62,807 nt of DNA, taken from Phocaeicola intestinalis. GTDB lineage: Bacteria; Bacteroidota; Bacteroidia; Bacteroidales; Bacteroidaceae. Positions 8,185 through 17,381 of this stretch are shown in pieces. The translations under genes were made by a program, and so were the position numbers. The DNA lies in NCBI RefSeq assembly GCF_014837065.1, contig NZ_JACSPP010000008.1, forward strand, positions 1 through 62,807. The letters run 5' to 3'. Under the pieces are notes generated by a model, which searched no databases, was not told the origin of the DNA, and saw only the letters and a list, made by a program, of their open reading frames with translations. Numbering within the stretch: the stretch's first letter is position 1; each line of letters begins with the position of its first letter.

Positions 8185-10077
8185 TCATGCTTCATGCAGC
8201 CCCTCGATATACTCATACAGCTTCCGATAGAAGGCGTGGCGCGTTAGGGTGGAGGCATCGCCCAAGATGATGAGCTTCATGCGGGCACGGGTGATAGCTA
8301 CGTTCATCCGGCGCAAGTCGTTGAGAAACCCGATCTGGCCGTCCTCGTTGGCACGCACCAGGCTGATGAGGATTACATCACGCTCCTGTCCCTGGAAACC
8401 GTCGACCGTATTGACCGTTATCGAGGAACGGAAGGGCTTGAAGAACGCGTCGCGCCGGAGCAGCTGGCGGAGGTATTGCACTTGTGCCTTGTAAGGGGAA
8501 ATCAACCCGACATCGATGCGTTCTTCGAGGAACCGTTCCCTGCCGATGCGGGTGATGTAAGATTTCAGCTGGCCGATGGAGAGTTCGGCTTCGGCTTTGT
8601 TGATGCGCCCGTAGCTTTCGCCTACAAACTCTTCGCCGGCATCCATTCCTTCTGTGTTTATCCATTCGATGGGTGTATCGAAATCGAGTATGCTGCGGTA
8701 TTTCACTTCGGGAGCCGACTGGAGCATACCTCCGTAGAACCATTCGGACGAGAAACGCATAATCTCGTCATTCATCCGGTACTGCACTTTCAGGAGCGAA
8801 ACCGTTTCAGGTTTTTGACGCACGATACATTGCATCAGCGTGTCACCCAAACCTCCACGCAAAGCGTCCAAACATTTCACTGTAGGCGGAAGCTGACAAT
8901 GGTCGCCTGCCAGAATGACGCGGTTTGCCTTACGGATAGCTATCCAACAGGCAGCCTCCAGTGCCTGCGCTGCCTCATCAATGAACAAAGTACCAAATTT
9001 CTGCCCCATCAGCAAACGATTAGCACTACCTACAAGCGTACAAGCTATCACCCGTGCCTCAGAAAAAAGAGCGGTATTGATACGCACCTCCAGTTCAGTA
9101 GCACGGTCTTTCAACGAATTAATTTTCGTACGGACATCTTCACGATTGCTTGTCTTACGTATCCGGGCATAGAGATCGCGAATAGCACGACGGATACCCC
9201 ACAGTTGCGGATAGTCAGGATGTGACTCAAAACGGCGTTCATAAGTGAATGAAAGCATTTTGTCGTTCACCCGACTAGGATTTCCGATACGCAACACGTT
9301 CACGCCCCGGTCTACCAGCTTTTCGCTAATCCAATCCACCGCCATATTGCTCTGTGCACACACCAGCACCTGATTTTCGCGGTGCAGAGTTTCGTAAATT
9401 GCCTCAACCAGCGTAGTGGTCTTTCCCGTCCCTGGAGGGCCGTGCACGATAGCAACATCCTTGGCATGAAGCACCTTATTGACGGCTTCTTCCTGCGTAC
9501 GATTCAGCCACGGGAAGCGCACAGGCTGGAAGGTAAAAGCAGAAACAGGAACAGAACCGTGGAAGATGTCGCGCAACTCCGCCAAACGGTTGTTCTTCGC
9601 ACCTATCACTTGCTTCAAAGTTTCGAACATCAGGCGGTAACTGGTTTCATCGAAATAAAGCTGTACACCCAGCACATCTTTGCCCTGCAATGCAGCCCAA
9701 GCATCGGCATTAGGAAGTGCCACTACCATTCGGTCCTCGTCAACATAACTCACCGTCGCCACAAAGTTGAGGTACGCAAGTTTCCCCGTCATGTCCTGCG
9801 TAAAAAAGCACACTGGACGCCCATACTCGAACAAGTGTTCTATCTCCTTATCTTCCTTCCGTTCCACTTCCACTACCAACTGATTCAAGGCATTGTAATA
9901 ATTTCGTCCGATGCTGACGGGATACCAACACATCCCGCGTTTCACCTTCCTGCCTACGCCCATCAATTCAGTCTGTTGGCGAAACTGTTCTTTCTCGTAT
10001 TCGTACTCCATCCGCAACAAGTCGTATTGATGCTGCAGATACAATACTGGAGAGTGTATCGTAGATTGTTCTTTCAT
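8185..10077 (-). CDS. SF1 superfamily DNA/RNA helicase (Dna2/IGHMBP2-like)
   Basis: A 630-residue superfamily 1B helicase with AAA_11 and AAA_12 domains. A beta-barrel-like N-terminal region (1-180) precedes Walker A GPPGTGKT (213-220), LFIDEAAQALE (Walker B, about 385), GDHCQLPPTVK (motif III), VDGFQGQERDVILISLVR and NVAITRARMKLIILGD (motifs V-VI). The open frame extends upstream to 10176, but the start at 10077 is preferred because a TACCTTTG promoter element lies at 10107-10100, inside the possible extension. It is convergent with the ORF6N gene (7-bp gap) and divergent from the ATPase gene at 10195. Confidence 0.92.
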   Translation of the reverse strand: MKEQSTIHSPVLYLQHQYDLLRMEYEYEKEQFRQQTELMGVGRKVKRGMCWYPVSIGRNYYNALNQLVVEVERKEDKEIEHLFEYGRPVCFFTQDMTGKLAYLNFVATVSYVDEDRMVVALPNADAWAALQGKDVLGVQLYFDETSYRLMFETLKQVIGAKNNRLAELRDIFHGSVPVSAFTFQPVRFPWLNRTQEEAVNKVLHAKDVAIVHGPPGTGKTTTLVEAIYETLHRENQVLVCAQSNMAVDWISEKLVDRGVNVLRIGNPSRVNDKMLSFTYERRFESHPDYPQLWGIRRAIRDLYARIRKTSNREDVRTKINSLKDRATELEVRINTALFSEARVIACTLVGSANRLLMGQKFGTLFIDEAAQALEAACWIAIRKANRVILAGDHCQLPPTVKCLDALRGGLGDTLMQCIVRQKPETVSLLKVQYRMNDEIMRFSSEWFYGGMLQSAPEVKYRSILDFDTPIEWINTEGMDAGEEFVGESYGRINKAEAELSIGQLKSYITRIGRERFLEERIDVGLISPYKAQVQYLRQLLRRDAFFKPFRSSITVNTVDGFQGQERDVILISLVRANEDGQIGFLNDLRRMNVAITRARMKLIILGDASTLTRHAFYRKLYEYIEGLHEA

Positions 10078-10099
10078 ATCCGTAAATGATTTCAAGATA

Positions 10100-10107
10100 C
10101 AAAGGTA
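10100..10107 (-). promoter_or_regulatory. minus-7 element of the SF1 helicase gene
   Basis: TACCTTTG on the minus strand matches TAnnTTTG, 23 bp upstream of the ATG at 10077. No clear minus-33 TTTG at 19-21 bp was seen. Confidence 0.55.
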
Positions 10108-10194
10108 CGAGTTCTCTGAAAAAGAAAGGCTGAATTGTTGATAAATTCCATTATTATCTGTATTTTTACCTGCCAACCAAAAAACATAGAAGTT

Positions 10195-11019
10195 ATGAAA
10201 AAGCAGGCAGATTACATCAAACGCATTGATATTAAAAGGATGTGGGGACGCAAAGACATTTCATGGAACCTGCGCCCCGATGTCAATATCCTAAGCGGTG
10301 TGAACGGCATCGGCAAGAGTACTATTCTGAACAACTCCGTCCGAAGTCTGACCGCACTGGAAGGAGGAGCCTTGACTAACGGATTTCAAGAAGGGGTATC
10401 ATTCAGTTTCTCGCCCGAAGATGCCACATACATCAATTTCGATGTCATCCGCAGCTTCGACCGCCCACTCATCAGCTCGGGCTTACTTGAAAAAATAGGC
10501 AACCAAAACGTAAAAACCGAACTCGACTGGCAACTCTACCAATTACAACGCCGCTACTTGGACTATCAGGTAAACATCGGCAACCGCATCATCGAAATGC
10601 TGACCAGTGGCGACCCCGCCCAACAAGCCCAAGCACCTGAAATGTCGAAAGCAAAAACACTGTTCCAGGACCTGATAGATGACCTGTTCAGCGACACGGG
10701 CAAGAAAATCAACCGCAAAAGCAACGAAATCCTGTTCGAACAAGACGGCGATGAGCTCACCCCTTATCAGCTCTCATCAGGCGAAAAGCAGATGCTGGTT
10801 ATCCTACTCACCGTATTAGTACAGGACAAACAGCCCTATGCCTTGTTTATGGACGAACCTGAAATATCACTGCATGTAGAATGGCAACAACGCCTCATCA
10901 CCCTCATCCGTCAACTGAACCCGAACGCACAAATCATCCTGACCACCCACTCGCCAGCTGTCATCATGAACGGCTGGATAGATGCCGTAACCGAAGTGAG
11001 CGACATTACCACTCATTAA
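10195..11019 (+). CDS. AAA/ABC-type ATPase, OLD/AriA-like partner of DUF4435
   Basis: A 274-residue ABC-class ATPase of the SMC/OLD type. Walker A is GVNGIGKST (35-43), the ABC signature LSSGEK (193-198), Walker B YALFMDEP (215-222) and the H-loop TTHSP (250-254). The central region (90-180) is helical and charged. The start at 10195 (MKKQADYIKR) is chosen over an upstream in-frame ATG because it begins just before the first beta strand. It lies 12 bp before a DUF4435/TOPRIM-like gene, the partner arrangement of PARIS (AriA/AriB) and OLD-type anti-phage modules. It seems shorter than the AriA proteins I know of, so the assignment to that system is inference. Confidence 0.85.
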   Translation: MKKQADYIKRIDIKRMWGRKDISWNLRPDVNILSGVNGIGKSTILNNSVRSLTALEGGALTNGFQEGVSFSFSPEDATYINFDVIRSFDRPLISSGLLEKIGNQNVKTELDWQLYQLQRRYLDYQVNIGNRIIEMLTSGDPAQQAQAPEMSKAKTLFQDLIDDLFSDTGKKINRKSNEILFEQDGDELTPYQLSSGEKQMLVILLTVLVQDKQPYALFMDEPEISLHVEWQQRLITLIRQLNPNAQIILTTHSPAVIMNGWIDAVTEVSDITTH

Positions 11020-11031
11020 AAAACAAACACC

Positions 11032-12033
11032 ATGGGAAAAAGACTGACCGACAACTTGTCCTCGATGTATCTGGGCGCAGCCAACAGCCTGAAGCCTAAA
11101 CACGCGCGGAGAAAAATCGTAGCTTATGTAGAGAGCTATGACGATGTGTCTTTTTGGCGCTCCCTATTGGCTGAGTACGAAAACGAAAACCGTTATTTCG
11201 AAGTGATGCTTCCTTCACGAACTTCGCTGGCAAAAGGAAAGAAAAGCGTATTGATGAACCAGTTGGGAAAACAATTAGGAGAAAATATGATAGCCTGTGT
11301 AGACAGCGATTACGACTACCTGCTGCAAGGACGCACCCAGACCTCACGTTATATGATAGAAAACCCCTACGTGCTGCAAACCTATGCCTACGCCATCGAA
11401 AACTACCATTGCTATGCCGAAGGGCTGCACGAAGTATGCGTCACGGCAACACTGAACGACCATGTCCTGATAGACTTTCCGGCATACCTGAAACTCTACT
11501 CACAGATAGCCTATCCGCTTTTCGTATGGTCGGTATGGTTCTACCGCCGGCACAATTTATCAGAGTTCTCTCTGATGGATTTCTGTTCGTATGTCAAAAT
11601 AGACCAAGTAGGCATACATCATCCCGAATACAGCCTTGCAGTTATGGCCAAAAAGGTTAACCGCAAACTACGTGACTTGGAGCACCGCCATCCCGAAGGC
11701 ATTCCCGAAGTGGAAGCGATGAAGGAAGAGTTTAAGCACTTAGGAGTATATCCCGAAAACACCTACATGTTTATCCAAGGACATCACATCCTCGACAATG
11801 TAGTGATGCGCCTCCTGACACCGGTATGCACTTATCTGCGGCGCGAACGCGAGCAACAAATCAACGACCTCGCCCTGCATGAAACCCAACGGCGCAACGA
11901 ACTGACCGCCTACCAGCGCAGCCAGGTCGATGTGGCATTAGTCATACATAAAAACACCAACTATAAAGAGTCGCCCACTTACCAGATGATACGGCGGGAC
12001 GTAGAAAAATTCCTGCGGATAATCAAGGCATAA
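11032..12033 (+). CDS. DUF4435 (TOPRIM-like) protein, AriB-like
   Basis: A 333-residue protein with the DUF4435 pattern: KIVAYVESYDDVSFWRSLL (conserved E34 and D37/D38), a LPSRTSLAKGKK segment, and IACVDSDYDYLL with the acidic DxDxD group at 91-95. These are the positions of a TOPRIM-type metal site as in OLD nucleases. The C-terminal half is helical and charged, without a second recognisable domain. It is co-transcribed with the upstream ATPase (12-bp gap). In PARIS, AriB is the toxic effector released by AriA, and a similar role here is inferred. A conserved housekeeping pair in this lineage cannot be excluded. Confidence 0.82.
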   Translation: MGKRLTDNLSSMYLGAANSLKPKHARRKIVAYVESYDDVSFWRSLLAEYENENRYFEVMLPSRTSLAKGKKSVLMNQLGKQLGENMIACVDSDYDYLLQGRTQTSRYMIENPYVLQTYAYAIENYHCYAEGLHEVCVTATLNDHVLIDFPAYLKLYSQIAYPLFVWSVWFYRRHNLSEFSLMDFCSYVKIDQVGIHHPEYSLAVMAKKVNRKLRDLEHRHPEGIPEVEAMKEEFKHLGVYPENTYMFIQGHHILDNVVMRLLTPVCTYLRREREQQINDLALHETQRRNELTAYQRSQVDVALVIHKNTNYKESPTYQMIRRDVEKFLRIIKA

Positions 12034-12377
12034 GCCGTACTATCACCTACGAGGGTCGGTATCACATGCCCCTTAAATCAAATATAAAAATAGGAATATC
12101 CGCATTTTGCCCAATTGTTCGTAAGGGCGTATCGCATACGCCTTGAAAATGTCCGTGTGGATAAGTTGCTACATTCGGGTATATGCAATATGCCCGAATG
12201 CGAATATCCATAAAACATTAAAAAAGCATACAGAATTCTTTTCTCATATTATACCATACCACGATATGGATTTGTGCATTTTTCTGAACCTTTTGCACCA
12301 TTTCCGTAGAGATGATGTGCACATCGTCTTTATCATGTGACATATACAAAATACACAATTTAATGCCGCAGGAAGTA
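12034..12377. repeat. mosaic of intergenic repeats between convergent genes
   Basis: No gene is visible. The motif GAATATCCGCATTTT...AATTG (12094-12117) and a 31-bp motif beginning CCATTTCCGTAGAG (12298-12328) both recur near 21967-21990 and 22029-22059. Between them lie a palindrome GGGCGTATCGCATACGCC and a hairpin CATTCGGG...CCCGAATG (about 12174-12202). A TTGTGCATTTTTCTG segment at about 12272 also has a counterpart near 21935. This is a dispersed, structured repeat family of unknown function. Confidence 0.6.
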
Positions 12378-12420
12378 TTAAAAAGAAATGTGCCAATTAC
12401 GGCACACCTCTTTTTTCTAT
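12378..12420 (-). terminator. intrinsic terminator after pepD
   Basis: TGTGCC (12389-12394) and GGCACA (12401-12406) form a 6-bp stem with a 6-nt loop. On the minus strand it is followed by a T-rich run (TTTCTTTTT). A T6 run on the other side suggests it may also work for the plus strand. Confidence 0.65.
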
Positions 12421-12434
12421 GCTTATCGTACACG

Positions 12435-13892
12435 TCACTTCTCCGGTGTATTGGCAAGCGTAGCCGTCAGGAAGTCGTAGAATTTAGATACGGATGCAAT
12501 TTCACACTTCTCATCGGGCGTATGCGGACCTACCAGTGTGGGACCGAAAGAAATCATGTCCAAACCTGGGATCACCGCACCTATAATGCCACATTCCAGC
12601 CCTGCATGGATGACCTTCACTTCGGGAGCTGTACCAAACTGAGCCTGATAAGCCTCTTTCATCGCGTGAAGAATGGGTGAATTGACATTCGGTTCCCAAC
12701 CCGAATAGCCGCCAGAACGTTCCACCCGCATACCTGCCATCGAGAAGCAGCTTTCGAGTGCCGTATTGCGGTAATCTTTCATCGACTCACGTGCACTGCG
12801 GGTCAATATCTTGACAGAAGCCTTCCCGCCTTTAACGTCTACGATAGCCAGATTGGATGAAGTCTCTACCGTATCGGGAATGGTCGGGATATATCGTTCC
12901 ACACCGTTAGGGCAAGCATAAATAGCATCAACCAGATTATCGCGGATTTCTTCGGGAACCATGTATTCGGGCAAATCCACACGTTCTGCCTTAAACGACA
13001 AGCCATCCTCGATGGTGGCATATTCATCACGCCACACCTGTTCACACTCGCCCACATATGCCATCACATCATCTACCTCCTCTTCAGGCACCGTAATCAC
13101 CACCTCACACTCACGCGGAATGGCATTACGCATATTTCCACCTTCCCACGACACAAGGCAAGCCTCATCATAGGCTATGACCTGATTCAGGAAACGAGCC
13201 ATCAGTTTATTGGCATTGGCATGTCCCCAACCTATCTGAATGCCCGAATGTCCTCCGCGCAATCCTTTCAATGTCACTTTCAGAGCCACATCTGCAGGAT
13301 CGGTCTTTTCTTCCTTATATTCCAAGGTTGCGGTCAGGTCCTCCCCTCCGGCACATCCGATATACAATTCACCTTCTTCTTCCGAGTCCAGATTCAGCAA
13401 GATATCCCCTTCAATAGTTCCCGGCTTCAAGCCGAAAGCACCATACATGCCCGTTTCTTCATCTGCCGTAATCAAGGCAACCAGCGGACCGTGCTTCAAG
13501 GTTTTGTCTTCCATAACCGCCATGATAGCAGCCACCCCCATACCGTCATCAGCACCCAGTGTCGTACCTTTGGCACGCACCCAACCGTCTTCCACGTATG
13601 CCTGAATCGGGTCTTTCTCGAAATCGTGTTCGGTGTCCTTGTTCTTTTGAGGAACCATATCCATGTGTGCCTGCAAAATTACGGTCTTCCGGTTTTCCAT
13701 ACCTGGAGTGGCAGGCTTGCGATATATGATATTTCCAGCCTCATCCTGAAAAGATTCCACACCCACACTCTTGCCAAATTCCAACAAGAATGCCTGAATT
13801 TTCTCCAAATGTCCTGACGGACGAGGAACTTGTGTCAACGAATAGAAGTGCTTCCACACATTCTGTGGAGCAAGCGAAAGAATGTCACTCAT
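12435..13892 (-). CDS. pepD: aminoacyl-histidine dipeptidase (M20, PepD)
   Basis: A 485-residue cytosolic dinuclear zinc peptidase of family M20C that cleaves Xaa-His and other dipeptides. Zinc-site motifs are all present: LQAHMDMVPQKN, GADDGMGVAAIMA, ITADEETGMYGAFGL, LNLDSEEEGE, a GHSGIQIGWGHANA dimerisation/substrate segment and the C-terminal HAGLECGIIGA. Full family length. It starts 5 bp after the stop codon of the upstream flippase-like gene, so the two are probably co-transcribed. The terminator at 12378-12420 follows. Confidence 0.95.
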   Translation of the reverse strand: MSDILSLAPQNVWKHFYSLTQVPRPSGHLEKIQAFLLEFGKSVGVESFQDEAGNIIYRKPATPGMENRKTVILQAHMDMVPQKNKDTEHDFEKDPIQAYVEDGWVRAKGTTLGADDGMGVAAIMAVMEDKTLKHGPLVALITADEETGMYGAFGLKPGTIEGDILLNLDSEEEGELYIGCAGGEDLTATLEYKEEKTDPADVALKVTLKGLRGGHSGIQIGWGHANANKLMARFLNQVIAYDEACLVSWEGGNMRNAIPRECEVVITVPEEEVDDVMAYVGECEQVWRDEYATIEDGLSFKAERVDLPEYMVPEEIRDNLVDAIYACPNGVERYIPTIPDTVETSSNLAIVDVKGGKASVKILTRSARESMKDYRNTALESCFSMAGMRVERSGGYSGWEPNVNSPILHAMKEAYQAQFGTAPEVKVIHAGLECGIIGAVIPGLDMISFGPTLVGPHTPDEKCEIASVSKFYDFLTATLANTPEK

Positions 13893-13897
13893 AGATT

Positions 13898-14908
13898 TTA
13901 AGTTTTATGTTTATTTGTAAGCGGCAAAGCCACCAATCCGTAAATACCTAACAAAATTAATAAAAAGGTTTGAATTCCGTGTACCAGCAAAGCAAATATT
14001 CCGGCATCTTCCTTACTGACGCCATACATCATCATCATTGTTATCACAGCAAAATGCCACGGACCGGCACCGTTGGGCGTAGGGACAATCACGGCAATAC
14101 TCCCCACTACAAACAATACCAGTCCTGCCATCCAACCCAAATGTGCCGAAAAGCCGAAACAATAAAAAGTCAAGTAAAAATGCAGGAAATAACACGCCCA
14201 AATGGCAACTGTATACAGAATATAAAGCCACGGACGATGTACGTTGCGGATAGAAAGACATCCCACCCATACATTCTGTATCAATCCTTTCATCCGGGCA
14301 AACACAGCCAAGTTACGCACCAACCAATATGCCAACACAAGAGCAGCCGCTATGCAGAGCAAGGTAATATAAAAGTTGGTCGAAGTAAACAGATGGAGAA
14401 AAAAAGCCCCATCGGTCCCAGTTATCCGGAAAAAACGGGCAAAGATACCTGACTGCAAAATCAAAGTCACCACCGTTATCAACACCACACACACCGAGTC
14501 GATAAGACGTTCGGATACGACTGTACCCAAAGATTTAGAGAAAGACACCTGGTCGAATTTCGACAAGATACCACAACGGGACACTTCTCCCACACGGGGA
14601 ATCACCAGATTGGCAGCATACGACACGAATATGGCATACACACTGTTTGATGCTTTCGGATATTCGCCCAAAGGTGCCAAAGCCAAGTTCCATCTCCATC
14701 CGCGAAACACATGCGACAGCACTCCAAACACCAGCGAAAACAACATCCAACCATAATTCATACCATGCCCCAACACATAAGACACCTTCCGGAAGTCGAA
14801 CCCATGATACGTCCATACCAAGATAGCCGCACCCAGAACCAAAGGCAAAACAATTTGCAAGACCTTATTTATAAGTTTTTTTATACCACTCTGTTCAATT
14901 TTACTCAT
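13898..14908 (-). CDS. lysylphosphatidylglycerol synthase TM-type membrane protein (UPF0104/YbhN family)
   Basis: A 336-residue polytopic membrane protein with about eight helices, of the LPG_synthase_TM (YbhN) flippase-like family. Recognisable family segments are SHVFRGWRWNLAL near residue 60, YAANLVIPRVGEVSRCGIL, SERLIDSVCV and the C-terminal PTPNGAGPWHFAV. The start at 14908 (MSKIEQSG) is chosen because the longer frame to 14944 would run into the promoter. First gene of a two-gene unit with pepD. The substrate (a lipid-linked molecule?) is not deducible. Confidence 0.88.
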   Translation of the reverse strand: MSKIEQSGIKKLINKVLQIVLPLVLGAAILVWTYHGFDFRKVSYVLGHGMNYGWMLFSLVFGVLSHVFRGWRWNLALAPLGEYPKASNSVYAIFVSYAANLVIPRVGEVSRCGILSKFDQVSFSKSLGTVVSERLIDSVCVVLITVVTLILQSGIFARFFRITGTDGAFFLHLFTSTNFYITLLCIAAALVLAYWLVRNLAVFARMKGLIQNVWVGCLSIRNVHRPWLYILYTVAIWACYFLHFYLTFYCFGFSAHLGWMAGLVLFVVGSIAVIVPTPNGAGPWHFAVITMMMMYGVSKEDAGIFALLVHGIQTFLLILLGIYGLVALPLTNKHKT

Positions 14909-14926
14909 GTATTTAAGATTAATGCT

Positions 14927-14949
14927 TAACTTTGCAATATGCAAAGATA
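14927..14949. promoter_or_regulatory. two opposed minus-7 elements, ksgA / flippase promoters
   Basis: TAACTTTG (14927-14934, plus) and TATCTTTG (14949-14942, minus) face each other in one inverted repeat with arms CTTTGCA and TGCAAAG. Each is a perfect TAnnTTTG element. The predicted transcripts diverge, one to ksgA and one to the flippase-pepD unit, and RNA polymerase could probably occupy only one at a time. Confidence 0.65.
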
Positions 14950-14997
14950 ATATCTTGCTCGAATAAAATCGTTATTTATAAAGAAAATACATACAGA

Positions 14998-15813
14998 ATG
15001 AAGTCAGTCAGGCCAAAAAAATTTTTAGGGCAGCATTTTTTAAAAGATTTACAGATTGCCAGCGATATTGCCGACACGGTGGACACCTGTCCAAAATTGC
15101 CAATCCTGGAGGTAGGACCCGGCATGGGCGTATTAACCCAGTTCCTTGTCAGGAAAGGCAGACCGCTGAAAGTAGTAGAACTTGATTTCGAATCGGTCGC
15201 CTATTTACACAACAACTTCGCAGAGTTGGGCGACAATATCATCGAACAGGATTTTTTACAGATGGACTTGTCTAAACTGTTCGACGGGAACCCCTTTGTC
15301 CTGACGGGCAATTACCCTTACAACATATCCAGCCAGATATTCTTTAAGATGCTGGACAACAAAGACCTCATCCCCTGCTGCACCGGAATGATACAAAAAG
15401 AAGTGGCAGAACGCATCGCTGCATCACCAGGCAACAAGACATATGGCATCTTGAGTGTCCTGATTCAGGCATGGTACAAGGTAGAATACCTGTTCACGGT
15501 CCACGAACATGTGTTCAATCCGCCCCCCAAAGTGAAAAGCGCCGTCATACGCATGACACGTAATGACACGACACACCTGGGATGCAATGAAAAGCTGTTC
15601 AAACAAATCGTTAAGACGACATTCAATCAGCGGAGAAAGACATTGCGCAATTCCATCTCTACCATTTTAGACAAAAGTCATCCGCTCAGTGCCGATACAA
15701 TATTCAACAAACGTCCCGAACAACTTTCGGTACAAGATTTTATCAGTCTGACCAACCGGGTGGAAGAAGCACTGGTTTCAATTGACAATCAACAATTAAT
15801 AATTAACAATTAA
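14998..15813 (+). CDS. rsmA: 16S rRNA dimethyladenosine transferase KsgA/RsmA
   Basis: A 271-residue SAM-dependent methyltransferase that dimethylates two adjacent adenosines near the 3' end of 16S rRNA. Motifs: KKFLGQHFLKD at the N-terminus, LEVGPGMGVLT (SAM motif I), LVRKGRPLKVVELD (motif II), and GNYPYNIS (motif IV). ATG 14998 is preferred over an upstream in-frame start at 14932, which lies inside the promoter. The last residues (DNQQLIINN) are encoded by an AATTAATAATTAACAATT repeat that also supplies the stop codon, so the natural C-terminus has been replaced or extended. Confidence 0.96.
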   Translation: MKSVRPKKFLGQHFLKDLQIASDIADTVDTCPKLPILEVGPGMGVLTQFLVRKGRPLKVVELDFESVAYLHNNFAELGDNIIEQDFLQMDLSKLFDGNPFVLTGNYPYNISSQIFFKMLDNKDLIPCCTGMIQKEVAERIAASPGNKTYGILSVLIQAWYKVEYLFTVHEHVFNPPPKVKSAVIRMTRNDTTHLGCNEKLFKQIVKTTFNQRRKTLRNSISTILDKSHPLSADTIFNKRPEQLSVQDFISLTNRVEEALVSIDNQQLIINN

Positions 15814-15894
15814 TAATTGGCAATTGAAAGAATCTGTGGTAACCCCAAAAACTTAAGAACTCAAAAAACTTAAGAACTCAAAAACTTAAGAACC
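15783..15894. repeat. two AT-rich repeats fused in tandem
   Basis: 15783-15826 is an AATTAATAATTAACAATT-type repeat covering the last codons and stop of ksgA. 15846-15894 is AACTTAAGAACTCAAAAACTT-type, the same family as at 2831 and 29748. The second ends 21 bp before the mgtE start codon. Confidence 0.8.
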
Positions 15895-15914
15895 ACCTCT
15901 AATATATATAAGGT

Positions 15915-17255
15915 ATGGAAAACGAAGAAATAAAAAAAGTATCCGAACTGATTGAAAACAAAGAATCAGACAAGCTGAAAGAGCTCCTGAACGATTTGCA
16001 CCCTGCCGATATTGCCGAATTGTGTGACGAACTGGATGCAGAAGAGGCACGTTCCATATACTTGTTATTAGACAATGAAAAGGCAGCCGACGTATTGATT
16101 GAAATGGACGAGGACGCCCGTAAACGTTTCCTCGAAATCCTGCCTTCAGAAACCATTGCCAAAAGGTTTGTCGACTATATGGACTCGGATGATGCAGTAG
16201 ACATCATCCGTGATATGGACGAAGACAAACAGGAAGAAGTCCTTTCGCATATCGAAGACATCGAACAGGCAGGCGACATTGTCGATTTGCTGAAATACGA
16301 TGAAGATACTGCCGGTGGTCTGATGGGTACCGAAATGGTCATCGTAAACGAAAACCTGAGTATGCCCGAATGCCTGCGCGAAATGCGCATTCAGGCAGAA
16401 GACATGGACGAAATCTATTATGTATATGTAGTAGACGACGATGAGCGCCTGCGCGGCGTATTCCCGCTGAAGAAAATGATTACCAGCCCTTCGGTGTCGA
16501 AAGTAAAACATGTGATGAAAAAAGATCCCATTTCGGTACATGTAGACACCCCCTTGGAAGAAGTGGTACAAGTCATTGAAAAATACGACCTGGTGGCTCT
16601 TCCGGTAGTCGACAGCATCGGCAGACTGGTAGGACGCATCACGGTCGATGACGTAATGGACGAGGTACGCGAACAAGCCGAACGTGACTACCAGTTGGCT
16701 TCCGGTCTGTCACAAGATGTCGAGTCACACGACAATGTATTTCGCCAAACCACAGCACGCCTGCCCTGGCTGCTGATTGGAATGTTGGGAGGAATCGGAA
16801 ACTCAATGATTCTCGGCAACTTCGACACGACCTTTGCCGCCCATCCCGAAATGGCACTCTACATTCCATTGATAGGTGGTACAGGCGGAAATGTCGGTAC
16901 CCAATCGTCCGCACTGGTCGTGCAAGGACTGGCAAACAGCTCTTTAGATGCAGGCAATACCTTCAAGCAAGTACTTAAAGAATCGGTAGTGGCACTCATC
17001 AACGCCACCATCATCTCCATGCTGGTATATATCTACAACTTCATCCGTTTCGGTGCCAGTGCCACGGTCAGCTATTCGGTATCCATCAGCCTGTTTGCCG
17101 TTGTGATGTTTGCTTCCATCTTCGGCACTCTGGTTCCCATGACTCTGGAAAAGCTGAAAATCGACCCTGCCATTGCTACCGGACCGTTTATTTCCATTAC
17201 CAACGACATCATCGGAATGCTGATGTATATGGGTATCACCGTGCTTCTGGCATAA
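15915..17255 (+). CDS. mgtE: magnesium transporter MgtE
   Basis: A 446-residue Mg2+ channel. Order: N-terminal superhelical domain with LHPADIAELCDELD (about 25-40), two CBS domains (about 135-255, including GRITVDDVMDEV), the plug helix, and a five-helix pore with GGTGGNVGTQSSALVVQGLA and PFISITNDIIGMLMYMGI near the C-terminus. All regions of the family are present, so gating by cytosolic Mg2+ is expected. It stands alone between repeat DNA and the DUF349 gene. Confidence 0.96.
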   Translation: MENEEIKKVSELIENKESDKLKELLNDLHPADIAELCDELDAEEARSIYLLLDNEKAADVLIEMDEDARKRFLEILPSETIAKRFVDYMDSDDAVDIIRDMDEDKQEEVLSHIEDIEQAGDIVDLLKYDEDTAGGLMGTEMVIVNENLSMPECLREMRIQAEDMDEIYYVYVVDDDERLRGVFPLKKMITSPSVSKVKHVMKKDPISVHVDTPLEEVVQVIEKYDLVALPVVDSIGRLVGRITVDDVMDEVREQAERDYQLASGLSQDVESHDNVFRQTTARLPWLLIGMLGGIGNSMILGNFDTTFAAHPEMALYIPLIGGTGGNVGTQSSALVVQGLANSSLDAGNTFKQVLKESVVALINATIISMLVYIYNFIRFGASATVSYSVSISLFAVVMFASIFGTLVPMTLEKLKIDPAIATGPFISITNDIIGMLMYMGITVLLA

Positions 17256-17381
17256 GAAAAAAGAAAAAAGTGAGGGTACACTTAAAAATAATTATCAAAA
17301 AAATATGAAAATCAGATTTTATTCTTTTAATTTGTAATTGGTGAAGAATTAAAACCAGATATTCTCTAAAATCTACATACG

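Noticed and set aside
10078..10176. N-terminal extension of the SF1 helicase (33 more residues)
   Set aside because: It would start upstream of the TACCTTTG promoter element, and the extra residues do not resemble the family.
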